Source: Streptomyces sclerotialus (GTDB lineage: Bacteria; Actinomycetota; Actinomycetes; Streptomycetales; Streptomycetaceae). From it: 64,000 nt of DNA. Location: contig NZ_JBFOHP010000002.1 in assembly GCF_040907265.1 (NCBI RefSeq), positions 2,063,501 to 2,127,500 on the forward strand, given 5' to 3'. Positions 19,558 to 31,148 of this stretch are shown in pieces. The notes beneath the pieces are model-generated. The model was not told the origin of the DNA and ran no database searches. It worked only from the letters and a program-made list of their open reading frames with translations. Numbering within the stretch: position 1 is the stretch's first letter; the number at the start of each line of letters is the position of its first letter. A program made the translations under genes and the position numbers.

Positions 19558-20657
19558 GCCGTCTCCTTCTCGGTCCTCGCCCCGGCCCGCTGCTCCGCCG
19601 GGCGGTCGAACTCGTCCGTGACGACGGGTTCGGCGCCGTCCTCCGTGCCGGCCCAGCGGACCGTCAGCTCGCCCAGCGCCTCGGGCTGGTCCAGGACCAC
19701 CGCGCGCTCCCGGTACAGCTCCAGGAGCGCCAGGAAGCGGGCGACGACGGTGAGCGTGTCCGGGGCGTCCTCGGTCAGCTCCTGGAAGGACGCCTCGCCC
19801 GCCTCCCGGAGCCGCGCCACCATCACCTCGGCCTGTTCGCGCACGCTGACCAGCGGGGCGTGGATGTGGTCGACGTACACCTGCGGCTTGGCCTTGGGCT
19901 GCATCGCCTTCACGGCGAGCTTGGCGAACCCCTCGGCGCCGATGCTGATGACGACCTCGGGCAGCAGCTCCGCGTGGTGCGGCTCCAGACCCACCGTACG
20001 CGGGTAGCGGCGCGCCTCGTCCACCATGCGGCGGCTGAAGATGTCGGCGACCTCTTTGTACGCGCGGTACTGGAGCAGCCTCGCGAAGAGCAGGTCGCGC
20101 GCCTCCAGGAGGGCGAGGTCCGCCTCGTCCTCGACCTCGGCGGCGGGCAGCAGCCGCGCGGCCTTCAGGTCCAGCAAGGTCGCCGCGACGACCAGGAACT
20201 CCGTCGTCTGATCCAGGTCCCAGTCCGGGCCCATGGCCCGGATGTGCGCCATGAACTCGTCGGTGACCTGCGAGAGCGCGATCTCCGTGACGTCCAGCTT
20301 GTGCTTGGAGATCAGCTGCAGGAGGAGGTCGAAGGGGCCCTCGAAGTTCTCCAGGTGGAGGGTGAACTTCCCGTCCCCGGCGACGGTGGCGTCCGCGGGC
20401 GCGGCGGGCCCGGCCTCTTCAGGGGCGGCGGGCCCGGCCCCTTCGGACTCTGCGGGTCCGGCCTCCTCGGGGGCCGCGGGCCCGGCTTCCTCAGGCTCAG
20501 CGGGCCCGGCCTCCTCAGGCTCGGTCCGCGCGGGCTCCGGGGGTGCGGCGGCCTCCGGCTCGTTCTCCGGGGGCGGCGCCGTGCCCGGGCCGTGGCCCAG
20601 GGAGCGGCGCGGGGTGCGCGGGGCGGGCGCTGAGGGGTCGTCGTGGGTCGTCGGCAT
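19554..20657 (-). CDS. scpA: Segregation and condensation protein A (kleisin)
   Basis: 367 residues. The kleisin core starts at FTLHLENFEGPFDLLLQLI and continues through KLDVTEIALSQVTDEF and a C-terminal winged helix. ScpA bridges the SMC heads with ScpB. The first ~100 residues are an acidic Pro/Ala/Glu tail with five repeats of an 8-residue EEAGPA unit. ATG 20657 is used; GTG 20708 is a longer alternative with no better ribosome site. It follows the small gene at 20818 by 160 bases. Confidence 0.94.
   Translation of the reverse strand: MPTTHDDPSAPAPRTPRRSLGHGPGTAPPPENEPEAAAPPEPARTEPEEAGPAEPEEAGPAAPEEAGPAESEGAGPAAPEEAGPAAPADATVAGDGKFTLHLENFEGPFDLLLQLISKHKLDVTEIALSQVTDEFMAHIRAMGPDWDLDQTTEFLVVAATLLDLKAARLLPAAEVEDEADLALLEARDLLFARLLQYRAYKEVADIFSRRMVDEARRYPRTVGLEPHHAELLPEVVISIGAEGFAKLAVKAMQPKAKPQVYVDHIHAPLVSVREQAEVMVARLREAGEASFQELTEDAPDTLTVVARFLALLELYRERAVVLDQPEALGELTVRWAGTEDGAEPVVTDEFDRPAEQRAGARTEKETA
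20403..20522 (-). repeat. Five tandem 24-base repeats within scpA
   Basis: Five units of 24 bases (20403, 20427, 20451, 20475, 20499) encode variants of an Ala-Gly-Pro-Ala-x-x-Glu-Glu unit in the ScpA N-terminal tail. The units differ by a few substitutions, so the expansion is not the newest event, but copy number should vary between strains. Confidence 0.8.
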
Positions 20658-20817
20658 CGTGGTCCATACGCTGCGGTCCCGTGCCGTACGCGGCGCCGGG
20701 CTGGTCACCGGCGGGCGGCGCCCGCCGGTGTCCGAAGGCTAACCCGGCACCCGCCCACCGGCGGGGACCCGGCCGCCCGGGCGGCCGGAGTTCCCCGGCA
20801 TGGCTGCCAGGAGCCGC

Positions 20818-21399
20818 TCAGCGGCCCCTCAGACGCCGCACGAGGATGCTGGCGTCCCCGCGGGACTCCAGGTCCGCGAGGACGACCGCGACGGCCTCAC
20901 GGACGATCCGTCCGCGGTCGACCGCGAGGCCGTGCTCGCCGCGCAGGACCAGGCGCGCGTGCTCCAGGTCCATCAGCTCCTCGGCGGAGACGTACACGGT
21001 GATCTTCTCGTCGTGCCGCTCCCGGCCGCTGGGACGGCGGTTCGCGCCCCGGCCGCGCCGCCGGGCGGCGCCCCCGGTGGCCGGCGTCCCCGCGCCCGCC
21101 GCTGCCGCGGGCTCCTGCCGGCGGCGCCCCTTGGCGGCCTCGTCGGCCGTGTCGCGTCCGCTGTGCTGCTCCGGGGGCACCGCGGCCCCGGACGCCGCGG
21201 CAGCGGGTTCGCCCTCCGGACGGCGCTGTGCGGCGCCCCCCTGCTGCGGCGCGGCCGGGTCGGCCTCGCCGCCCGGCGCGGGCACCCGGGGCGTCTCGCC
21301 GTTCGCGGGGGTGCCGTTCGCCGGCCTGCGGGGCGAGGAGGACTGCAGCGCCGTCCCCCCGGTGGTGCGGAACAGCTCATCGGCGCCGGGCAGACTCAC
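20818..21399 (-). CDS. ParA-linked small DNA-binding-like protein (unnamed)
   Basis: 193 residues. Its first ~125 residues are a low-complexity Ala/Pro/Gly/Arg region; the last ~65 form a compact domain (EKITVYVSAEELMDLEHARL then RIVREAVAVVLADLESRG) reminiscent of ribbon-helix-helix proteins. GTG 21399 overlaps the parA stop (GTGA), so it is translationally coupled to ParA. This suggests it is a ParA partner or centromere-type adaptor, but no ParB domain is visible. The position between parA and scpA appears specific to streptomycetes. Confidence 0.72.
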   Translation of the reverse strand: MSLPGADELFRTTGGTALQSSSPRRPANGTPANGETPRVPAPGGEADPAAPQQGGAAQRRPEGEPAAAASGAAVPPEQHSGRDTADEAAKGRRRQEPAAAAGAGTPATGGAARRRGRGANRRPSGRERHDEKITVYVSAEELMDLEHARLVLRGEHGLAVDRGRIVREAVAVVLADLESRGDASILVRRLRGR

Positions 21400-22559
21400 T
21401 CGGCGTGACACCGGGCGAGCACCTCCCTGGCGAGCTGGCGGTAGGCGGCGGCACCTACGGAGTTGGACGCGTACGTGGTGATCGGCTCGCCCGCGACCGT
21501 GGTCTCGGGGAAGCGGACCGTCCGGCCGATCACGGTGTGGTACACGTGATCGTCGAAGGCCTCCACCACGCGCGCGAGGACCTCGCGGCTGTGCACGGTG
21601 CGCGAGTCGTACATCGTGGCGAGGATGCCGTCCAGCTCCAGGTCGGGGTTGAGCCGCTCCTGGACCTTCTCGATCGTCTCGGTCAGCAGGGCCACACCGC
21701 GCAGCGCGAAGAACTCGCACTCCAGCGGGACGATGACCTTGTGAGCCGCCGTCAGGGCGTTGACCGTGAGCAGGCCGAGCGAGGGCTGACAGTCGATCAC
21801 GATGTAGTCGTAGTCGGCCAGCAGCGGCTTCAGGGCACGCTGCAGGGTCGACTCGCGGGCGACCTCGCTGACGAGCTGCACCTCGGCGGCTGACAAATCG
21901 ATATTGCTGGGGAGCAGGTCCATGTTGGGGACCGCGGTCTTCAGCAGTACCTCGTCGGCCGACATGCCCCGCTCCATGAGCAGGTTGTAGACCGTCAGGT
22001 CCAGCTCCATGGGGTTCACGCCGAGGCCGACCGAGAGGGCGCCCTGCGGGTCGAAGTCGACCAGCAGCACCCGGCGGCCGTACTCGGCCAGCGCGGCACC
22101 CAGGTTGATGGTCGAGGTGGTCTTGCCGACCCCGCCCTTCTGGTTGCACATCGCGATGATCTTCGCCGGGCCGTGCTCGGAGAGCGGCCCGGGGATCGGG
22201 AAGTAGGGAAGGGGCCGGCCGGTCGGGCCGATGCGCTCGCGGCGCTGGCGCGCGGCGTCCGGCGCGAGCGTCGCCGCGTACTCGGGGTCCGGCTCGTACT
22301 CCGCGTCCGGATCGTAGAAGTGCCCCTCGGGCAGGTCGTCGTAGTCGGCGAAGCGGGCCGGGTGTGTGCCGCCCTGGTCGCCGGCCGTGGCGTTCACTTG
22401 ATGGCCGTCCATGCTCTGGTGGGCTGTCGTCGTCATGCTCTTCTGGGCTGCGAAGGTGTGGACAGCGACGGAGCCGACAGCCTCGTGCCCCGAGGGACCC
22501 TGGCCCCGTGCAACCGCTCCTGGTCGACCACCTCCGGGAGTAAATGTCGACTCATTCAC
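21396..22559 (-). CDS. parA: ParA-family ATPase
   Basis: 387 residues with an N-terminal acidic extension of ~130. The deviant Walker A (CNQKGGVGKTTSTINLG), Walker A' region (VLLVDFDPQGALSVGLG) and DCQPSLGLLTVNALTAA mark the ParA/Soj ATPase. It is not the oriC-linked parAB pair, as no parB or parS-like site lies nearby. As in M. tuberculosis, it sits with scpA/scpB. GTG 22559 follows AAGGAGGT with a ten-base gap. Confidence 0.92.
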   Translation of the reverse strand: MNESTFTPGGGRPGAVARGQGPSGHEAVGSVAVHTFAAQKSMTTTAHQSMDGHQVNATAGDQGGTHPARFADYDDLPEGHFYDPDAEYEPDPEYAATLAPDAARQRRERIGPTGRPLPYFPIPGPLSEHGPAKIIAMCNQKGGVGKTTSTINLGAALAEYGRRVLLVDFDPQGALSVGLGVNPMELDLTVYNLLMERGMSADEVLLKTAVPNMDLLPSNIDLSAAEVQLVSEVARESTLQRALKPLLADYDYIVIDCQPSLGLLTVNALTAAHKVIVPLECEFFALRGVALLTETIEKVQERLNPDLELDGILATMYDSRTVHSREVLARVVEAFDDHVYHTVIGRTVRFPETTVAGEPITTYASNSVGAAAYRQLAREVLARCHAE

Positions 22560-22842
22560 AAGTCGTCTTACCTCCTTGGATGTGACCAGGAAACTTATCG
22601 ATAGGTCAGCGTGACACCATGCCGACGGTTGGCGACTCTATGGCGTGTCGGGCGTCCGCAGCAACACAATCCACCGGACCCGGCACGATGTGTCGGCAAT
22701 GGAACACCCCGATGTCAAGGGCGCGCGGCACACATCCGTGAAGTTTCGGGGGTGCGCGAAAGGGGCGAAGAGAGACGTTCGTTACGAGCTGCGGACCGCT
22801 CTCCGGAGGCGCGTCACGGGCGGCTTCGGAAATCTGTCGCAA
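22560..22842. other. parA promoter region and ald 3' flank
   Basis: About 280 bases between the parA start and the ald terminator. It contains the parA ribosome site (22570-22577). No gene-like frame, operator or tRNA was found. Confidence 0.45.
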
Positions 22843-22888
22843 ACGCGACCGGCCGGGCCCGAAAGTCTCAAGGCCCGGCCGGTCGCGT
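22843..22888 (-). terminator. Terminator of ald
   Basis: A perfect 17-base-pair stem (22843-22859 with 22872-22888) with a 12-base loop lies 25 bases past the ald stop codon. Confidence 0.8.
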
Positions 22889-22913
22889 GGTGTTGACGCG
22901 CCGTGTTGACGAA

Positions 22914-24029
<1,116 letters not shown>

Positions 24030-24196
24030 GTCGATCACGGTCCTTGAAAGAGAGCTTGCAGAGAAATATCCGCACATACAGACGCATGACGGATGTGACC
24101 GCGAGAGCCGCGGCTCTGCCAGTCTATTGAAGGAGCTCTCGTTGTCTAGCCTTGCAAAGCAATTTCTTCAGCGCGAACCGCCACCGATTTCGTAGG

Positions 24197-26311
24197 TCAA
24201 GCGGGGTGATCTGCCAGAAGTCGCTCCCCCAGGCCCCGGTGCAGCCTTGCCGCCGCAGGGTCGCCGAGCCGCTCGAAGGTGTCCGCAATCCGCAGCTGCA
24301 GCGCCGCCTCCAGCCGCCCGTCCGACGCCTTCCTGGCCAGCTCCAGCGCCTCGAAGCAGCTCCGCAGCGCCTGCTCGGGCCGCCCCGCGTACTCCTGCAC
24401 CCGCGCCGTCTCCCCCATCGCCCGCGCCGGCCCCACGGGGTCACCGGCCCTGCGGTACGCCCCGTACGCGGCGCGCCACTCCCGGAGCGCCTCGGCCCAG
24501 CGCCCCGCCTGCGTGTGCACCGTGCCGAGCCGGCCGTGCAGCCGGGCGGCCTCGGCCGTGTGGCCGCGGGAGAGCCGCAGCTCCAGCGCCCGCCCGTACC
24601 AGTCGGCGGCCCGCTGCCAGTCGCGCAGCTCGGCGTAGGTGGCGCCCAGCGACTCCAGCGCGCGGCCGGTCGCGACCGCGTCCTTCACCGCACGGGCCGA
24701 CTCCAGCGCGCCGCGGTACCGGCCCAGCGCCTTCTCCGCCCGGCCGGCCTGCGCGTCCAGGTCGCCGAGGTTCAGCAGCGCGGCGGCCTTCTCGCGGGCC
24801 AGGCCGCGCCGCTCGGCGACCTCCAGCACCAGGCCGTGCAGCCCGTACAGGTCGGGCGCCGCCGCCTCGGCGGTCTCGTGGGCGAGCAGCGCCCGCACCA
24901 GCGCGGCCATCAGCCGCCGGTCCAGAGTGTCCAGCTCGCCGTCCGCGACGGCGATCCGGGCGCAGTCCAGCAGGGCCGGGCGGCGGGTGCGCAGCCAGGC
25001 CGCGGCCTCGGGGACGGACCCGAAGCGCAGCGACCGCGGCAGCCCGGCGGTCCGCTCGCGGGCCGGGGACCCGACGGGCTCCCCCATCGCCCGGCAGGAC
25101 AGCAGCTGGCGTACGGTCCGCTCCAGCATCCGGGCCCGGGCGAGCTGGATCTCGGCCGGGCGCTCATGGCATTGCAGCTGGCCGCGGAGCAGCGGTACGA
25201 GGCAGCCGGGCACCCGGTACTGCGGCGGGAGCGCGGCCAGCGGGTCGGGCCCGTCCGCGGCGGCCTCCTCGCCTCGGGCCGCGCCCTCCGGCACCACCGG
25301 TCGGAGCGCTCCCATGGCCGCGAAGTCCCGCAGGGTCGATTCAGCGGCCTCGACCGAGCAGCCGGCCAGCGCGGACGCCGTGTGCGCGTCGACGAGGCCG
25401 GCCGGGGCGAGCGAGAGCAGCCGCAGTATGCGGGCAGCGGGCGGCGGCAGCGACTCGTACACCAGCCGGAAGGCGCGGGCCAGCGGCCGGGGCACGGGGG
25501 CGGCGTCCTCCTCGCCGGGCGGCAGCAGGAACAGCGTCCGCAGCAGGTCGGAGAGGGAGGACTTGGGGTGGGCCGCGAGCCAGCCGCCGGCCAGGAGCAG
25601 GGCGGCGGGCTGGCCGCCGCAGTCCTGGACGACCTGTTCGGCGGTGCGCGGGTCGACGGTGATGCGGACGCTGCCCGCGTACCGGGTCAGGATCTCCACC
25701 CCGGCCGCGGTGTCCAGGCCGCCGAGCGTGCAGGGCCGTACGTCCGTGATGCCGGTCAGCGGCCCTTCGGAGACGGCGAGCACCAGACAGTCCGGGGCGT
25801 CCGGCAGCAGCGGCTCGACCTGTTCGGGCCCGGTCGCGTCGTCCAGCAGGAGCAGCGCGCGCCGGTCGGCGAGGGCGCCGCGCAGCGCCTCGGTCAGCTC
25901 GTCCTCGTCCGCGCCGGCCGGTACCCGCTCGCCCAGCTGGGTGAGCAGGTCACGGGCGACGGACGCGGTGGGCACGGGCCGGCCGTCGATGGTGCTCAGC
26001 CAGGACCGCAGCACGCCGTCCGGGTAGTCGCCGGCCAGCTGCCTGGCCAGCTCTCCCGCGAGGGCGCTGCGGCCGGAGCCGGGCCGCCCGGCGATCAGCA
26101 GTACCCGGCTGCGGGCGCCCTTGCGGCCGGAGAGGGTGTCCAGTCCGGCGCGCTCGATGTCGCTGCGCAGGGCGGCCAGTTCGCGGCGTCGGCCGGTGAA
26201 GGCGGGGGCGGGCGGGGCGGGCGCCGCCGGTACGCCGGCCCGGCCGGCTCCTCTTCGGCCGGCCCCCGACGCCGTCACCGACCGTCCGGTGTCCACCGCC
26301 TGCTCCGCCAC
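24197..26311 (-). CDS. STAND-type ATPase with TPR repeats
   Basis: 704 residues. A Pro/Ala-rich N-terminus leads to an NTPase domain with Walker A AGRPGSGRSALAGELAR and a Walker B-like RALLLLDDA. A central winged-helix-like part follows, and the last ~350 residues are tetratricopeptide repeats (for example ALGRYRGALESARAVKDAV, ADWYGRALELR). This domain order is that of actinobacterial STAND regulators, relatives of the AfsR C-terminus but without a DNA-binding domain. It likely acts as a nucleotide-gated signalling scaffold. The Walker A lacks the usual Lys (GSGRSA), so ATP binding may be altered. The next gene on the strand is ald. Confidence 0.82.
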   Translation of the reverse strand: MAEQAVDTGRSVTASGAGRRGAGRAGVPAAPAPPAPAFTGRRRELAALRSDIERAGLDTLSGRKGARSRVLLIAGRPGSGRSALAGELARQLAGDYPDGVLRSWLSTIDGRPVPTASVARDLLTQLGERVPAGADEDELTEALRGALADRRALLLLDDATGPEQVEPLLPDAPDCLVLAVSEGPLTGITDVRPCTLGGLDTAAGVEILTRYAGSVRITVDPRTAEQVVQDCGGQPAALLLAGGWLAAHPKSSLSDLLRTLFLLPPGEEDAAPVPRPLARAFRLVYESLPPPAARILRLLSLAPAGLVDAHTASALAGCSVEAAESTLRDFAAMGALRPVVPEGAARGEEAAADGPDPLAALPPQYRVPGCLVPLLRGQLQCHERPAEIQLARARMLERTVRQLLSCRAMGEPVGSPARERTAGLPRSLRFGSVPEAAAWLRTRRPALLDCARIAVADGELDTLDRRLMAALVRALLAHETAEAAAPDLYGLHGLVLEVAERRGLAREKAAALLNLGDLDAQAGRAEKALGRYRGALESARAVKDAVATGRALESLGATYAELRDWQRAADWYGRALELRLSRGHTAEAARLHGRLGTVHTQAGRWAEALREWRAAYGAYRRAGDPVGPARAMGETARVQEYAGRPEQALRSCFEALELARKASDGRLEAALQLRIADTFERLGDPAAARLHRGLGERLLADHPA

Positions 26312-26505
26312 GGGCCACGCTCCCGTTCACTTGCGCGCGTACGAGCCGGCCGCCTGTACGGCCGGGATTCGTCGAGCGTAGTTCACGGGAGCCCTGGAGC
26401 ACGGCGGACATACCGCGTTAATCCGACAAAAATGGGAGACAAGATTCCGCTAAGGTCCCGGGGTTCTCCCGGGGACCTTCCGTCACACGGGGAACGGGCC
26501 GGTCA

Positions 26506-27132
26506 TCACGCCTGGAACGGGCGGGCCGGCCAGGGGGCCTCGGCCGGGCGCAGCGCGTCCAGACCGTCACCCGACTGCGCGGCCAGCAGCGACAGCACGC
26601 CGACGACCAGGCAGTTGTTGTGCAGCTCGCCCGCCAGCACGCCGCGCGCGAGATCGGCGACCGGCACCCGCGCCAGCTCCATGTCGGCCTCTTCCTCCTC
26701 GACCTCGAAGCGCTCGCCCTCCGCCTCGGACAGGTCACGGGCCAGGAAGATCCGCACGGCCTCGTCGCAGCCGCCGGGCGTGGTGTAGACGTCGGTCAGC
26801 ACCCGCCAGTCCTCCGCCTTGACGTGCGCCTCCTCGTACAGCTCGCGCTGGGCGGCGTGGAGGGGGTTCTCGCCGGGCACGTCCAGCAGGCCCGCCGGGA
26901 TCTCCCAGAGCTTGTGCCGTACCGGGTGGCGGTACTGGCGCAGCACCAGGACCCGGCCCTCGTCGTCCAGGGCCAGTACGGCCACCGAGCCCGGGTGGAC
27001 CTGGTAGTCCCGCTTCACCGTCGACCCGTCCGGCATGACGACCTCGTCCGTGCGGACGCTGGTCTTCTTACCGGTGAACGGGGTCGCCGTCGCGGTGATC
27101 CGCCACTCCTCGGGGGTGTCCTTGATGGCCAT
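26506..27132 (-). CDS. NUDIX hydrolase, ADP-ribose pyrophosphatase type
   Basis: 208 residues. The NUDIX box is seen as GLLDVPGENPLHAAQRELYEE; its final Gly is replaced (EEAHV), as in the actinobacterial relatives. The preceding VLRQYRHPVRHKLWEIPAG is typical of ADP-ribose pyrophosphatases. The enzyme hydrolyses ADP-ribose to AMP and ribose-5-phosphate. ATG 27132 gives the usual start MAIKDTPEEWR. Placement beside pyrG is conserved in actinobacteria. Confidence 0.93.
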   Translation of the reverse strand: MAIKDTPEEWRITATATPFTGKKTSVRTDEVVMPDGSTVKRDYQVHPGSVAVLALDDEGRVLVLRQYRHPVRHKLWEIPAGLLDVPGENPLHAAQRELYEEAHVKAEDWRVLTDVYTTPGGCDEAVRIFLARDLSEAEGERFEVEEEEADMELARVPVADLARGVLAGELHNNCLVVGVLSLLAAQSGDGLDALRPAEAPWPARPFQA

Positions 27133-27212
27133 GCGATCCTCCCAAACAAGCAGAAACCGGGGTACGGGCCGCAAAGCCCGCACCCCGGTAACCGTATCGG
27201 TCGGCCGGAACC

Positions 27213-28874
<1,662 letters not shown>

Positions 28875-29301
28875 GGCCAAGAGGAAGCTCCCGTGGGTCG
28901 CGAGGTGAAAAGCGGAGCGGCGCGATCCCGGATTCCACGGGGTGCCGTCGCTGCGGTCGGGGGTGCCGGGTCTTTCTTCCGGCCCACCGGTCCACGGGGT
29001 ACCAGGCTATCAGCGACGGAGCGTGGTCGCTCCCGCCCGCGCGGGGCGGAATGGATCGCTCCCCGTATCCGGGCCCCGACGTGACGGAGGCCACCCGTTC
29101 GGCCCAGTTCCGGTAAGCGGAGGGTCGCGCGGATCTTCCGCGCGCGTCGTATCCTGCTCGGACACTCGCATCGAGCCGTCCGGAACGGCATCACCCCCGC
29201 CCGGATACCGGACCAGCAGCTCGGCGGGGTTTTCAATGGGCAGGACGGAAGACCGACACGTCCCACGGGGGGCGTCACCCCAGTTCGAACGGGAGTTGTA
29301 C
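28875..29301. other. Intergenic region of about 430 bases between pyrG and the GH15 gene
   Basis: Divergent promoter region. The frame of the plus-strand gene stays open back to 28942, but its codons before 29302 have weaker third-position bias, so I regard them as non-coding. No operator or hairpin stands out. Confidence 0.45.
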
Positions 29302-31110
29302 GTGGCCGGGCGCATCGAGGACTACGCACTCATCGGCGACATGCAGACCGCCGCACTCGTCTGCCGGGACGGCACGGTCGACTGGCTGTGCCTCCCCCGG
29401 TTCGACTCGCCCGCGGTCTTCGCGGGCCTCCTCGGCACCGAGGAGCACGGCTTCTGGCGCCTGGGTCCGGCCGGCGAAGCGGAAGGCGAATCCCCCGCCT
29501 CCGACCGCCGTCGTTACCGCGGTGACTCGCTGATCCTGGAGTCGGAGTGGGACACCCCCGACGGCACCGTCCGGGTGATCGACTTCATGCCGCCGCGCGA
29601 CGGCGCGCCGCAGCTGATCCGCATCGTGGAAGGCGTCAGCGGACAGGTGTCGATGCGCTCCTCGCTGCGGATGCGGTTCTCCTACGGCTGGGTGGTGCCC
29701 TGGGTGCACCAGGTCGACGGCCGGACGGCGGCGGTCGCGGGCCCTGACTCCGTGTGGTTCGACACCACGGCCGAGACCCACGGCGAGGACCTGACGACGT
29801 ACTCCGACTTCACCGTCGCGGCGGGGCAGCGGATCACGTTCACGATGAGCTGGCAGCCCTCGCACCACGAGCAGCCGCCGCTGCCCGAGCCGGAGAACGC
29901 GCTCACCGCCACCGAGGACTTCTGGGGCGAGTGGGTCGCGCAGTGCACGTACCACGGCCCGTACCGGGACGCGGTGATCCGCTCGCTGATCACGCTGAAG
30001 GCGCTGACGTACGCGCCCACCGGCGGCATCGTCGCGGCCCCCACCACCTCCCTGCCCGAGGACATCGGCGGCTCCCGCAACTGGGACTACCGCTTCACCT
30101 GGCTCCGGGACGCGGCGATCACGCTCTCCTCTCTGCTGCGCACCGGCTACCGCGACGAGGCCCGCGCCTGGCGCGAGTGGCTGCTGCGCGCGGTGGCCGG
30201 CGACCCGGAGAACCTCCAGATCATGTACGGCATCGCGGGCGAGCGGGAGCTGGGCGAGAACGAGCTGACCTGGCTGCCGGGGTACGAGAACTCCCGGCCC
30301 GTCCGGGTCGGCAACGGCGCCGCCGACCAGCTCCAGCTGGACGTGTACGGCGAGGTCATCGAGGCGCTGCACCTCGCCCACATGACGGGCCTGGCCCGTA
30401 ACGACTACGCCTCGCTGCTCCAGCTGAAGCTGATCGGCTGGGTGGAGAAGCACTGGAACGAGCCGGACGAGGGCATCTGGGAGGTCCGCGGGCCGCGCCG
30501 GCACTTCGTCCACTCCAAGGTCATGACCTGGGTGGCGGTGGACCGCACCATCAAGCTGATGGAGTCCGGCGACGTCGAGGGCCCGCTGGAGCGCTGGAAG
30601 GAGCTGCGCGACACGATCCACCGGGACGTGTGCGAGAAGGGCTACGACCCGGAGCGCAACACCTTCACCCAGTCCTACGGCTCCCAGGAGCTGGACGCCT
30701 CGCTGCTGCTCATCCCGCAGATGGGGTTCCTGCCGCCGGACGACAAGCGCGTCATCGGCACGATCGAGGCGATCCAGCGCGAGCTGGCCACGCCGGACGG
30801 CTTCATCATGCGCTACCCCACCTCCGCCGACGCCGAGGAGGCGAACGTGGACGGCCTGGAGGGCGACGAGGGCGCGTTCCTGGCCTGCTCGTTCTGGCTC
30901 GCCGACGACCTGGCGATGATCGGCCGGGTCGAGGAGGCCCGCAAGCTCTTCGAGAAGCTGCTGGCGCTCCGCAACGACCTGGGGCTGCTGGCCGAGGAGT
31001 GGGACTCCGAGTCCGGCCGCCAGGTGGGCAACTTCCCGCAGGCGTTCAGCCACGTCCCCCTGATCGACACGGCCCTCCGCCTGACGGCCAGCGGGGCGTA
31101 CGGGGGCTGA
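29302..31110 (+). CDS. Glycoside hydrolase family 15 enzyme (glucoamylase- or trehalase-like)
   Basis: 602 residues. The N-terminal GRIEDYALIGDMQTAALVC begins the beta-sandwich domain; the (alpha/alpha)6 barrel includes GGSRNWDYRFTWLRDAAIT and the second catalytic region LLAEEWDSESGRQ. The family releases glucose from alpha-glucans or from trehalose; actinobacterial members of this form include trehalases. There is no signal peptide, so action is intracellular. GTG 29302 has CGGGAG six bases upstream; ATG 29236 is an alternative. A strong hairpin ends the gene. Confidence 0.9.
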   Translation: MAGRIEDYALIGDMQTAALVCRDGTVDWLCLPRFDSPAVFAGLLGTEEHGFWRLGPAGEAEGESPASDRRRYRGDSLILESEWDTPDGTVRVIDFMPPRDGAPQLIRIVEGVSGQVSMRSSLRMRFSYGWVVPWVHQVDGRTAAVAGPDSVWFDTTAETHGEDLTTYSDFTVAAGQRITFTMSWQPSHHEQPPLPEPENALTATEDFWGEWVAQCTYHGPYRDAVIRSLITLKALTYAPTGGIVAAPTTSLPEDIGGSRNWDYRFTWLRDAAITLSSLLRTGYRDEARAWREWLLRAVAGDPENLQIMYGIAGERELGENELTWLPGYENSRPVRVGNGAADQLQLDVYGEVIEALHLAHMTGLARNDYASLLQLKLIGWVEKHWNEPDEGIWEVRGPRRHFVHSKVMTWVAVDRTIKLMESGDVEGPLERWKELRDTIHRDVCEKGYDPERNTFTQSYGSQELDASLLLIPQMGFLPPDDKRVIGTIEAIQRELATPDGFIMRYPTSADAEEANVDGLEGDEGAFLACSFWLADDLAMIGRVEEARKLFEKLLALRNDLGLLAEEWDSESGRQVGNFPQAFSHVPLIDTALRLTASGAYGG

Positions 31111-31125
31111 GCAGCCCCCGTACGC
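31096..31125. terminator. Bidirectional terminator between GH15 and GH64 genes
   Basis: Perfect 13-base arms (31096-31108 and 31113-31125) around a 4-base loop. The stop codon of the GH15 gene lies at the loop, and the GH64 stop is 24 bases away on the other strand. Confidence 0.75.
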
Positions 31126-31148
31126 CCGGCCGGGCTCCGGCGCCGCGG

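Noticed and set aside
22560..22842. tRNA gene or parS site near parA
   Set aside because: No cloverleaf-like sequence and no GTTTCACGTGAAAC-type site were found.
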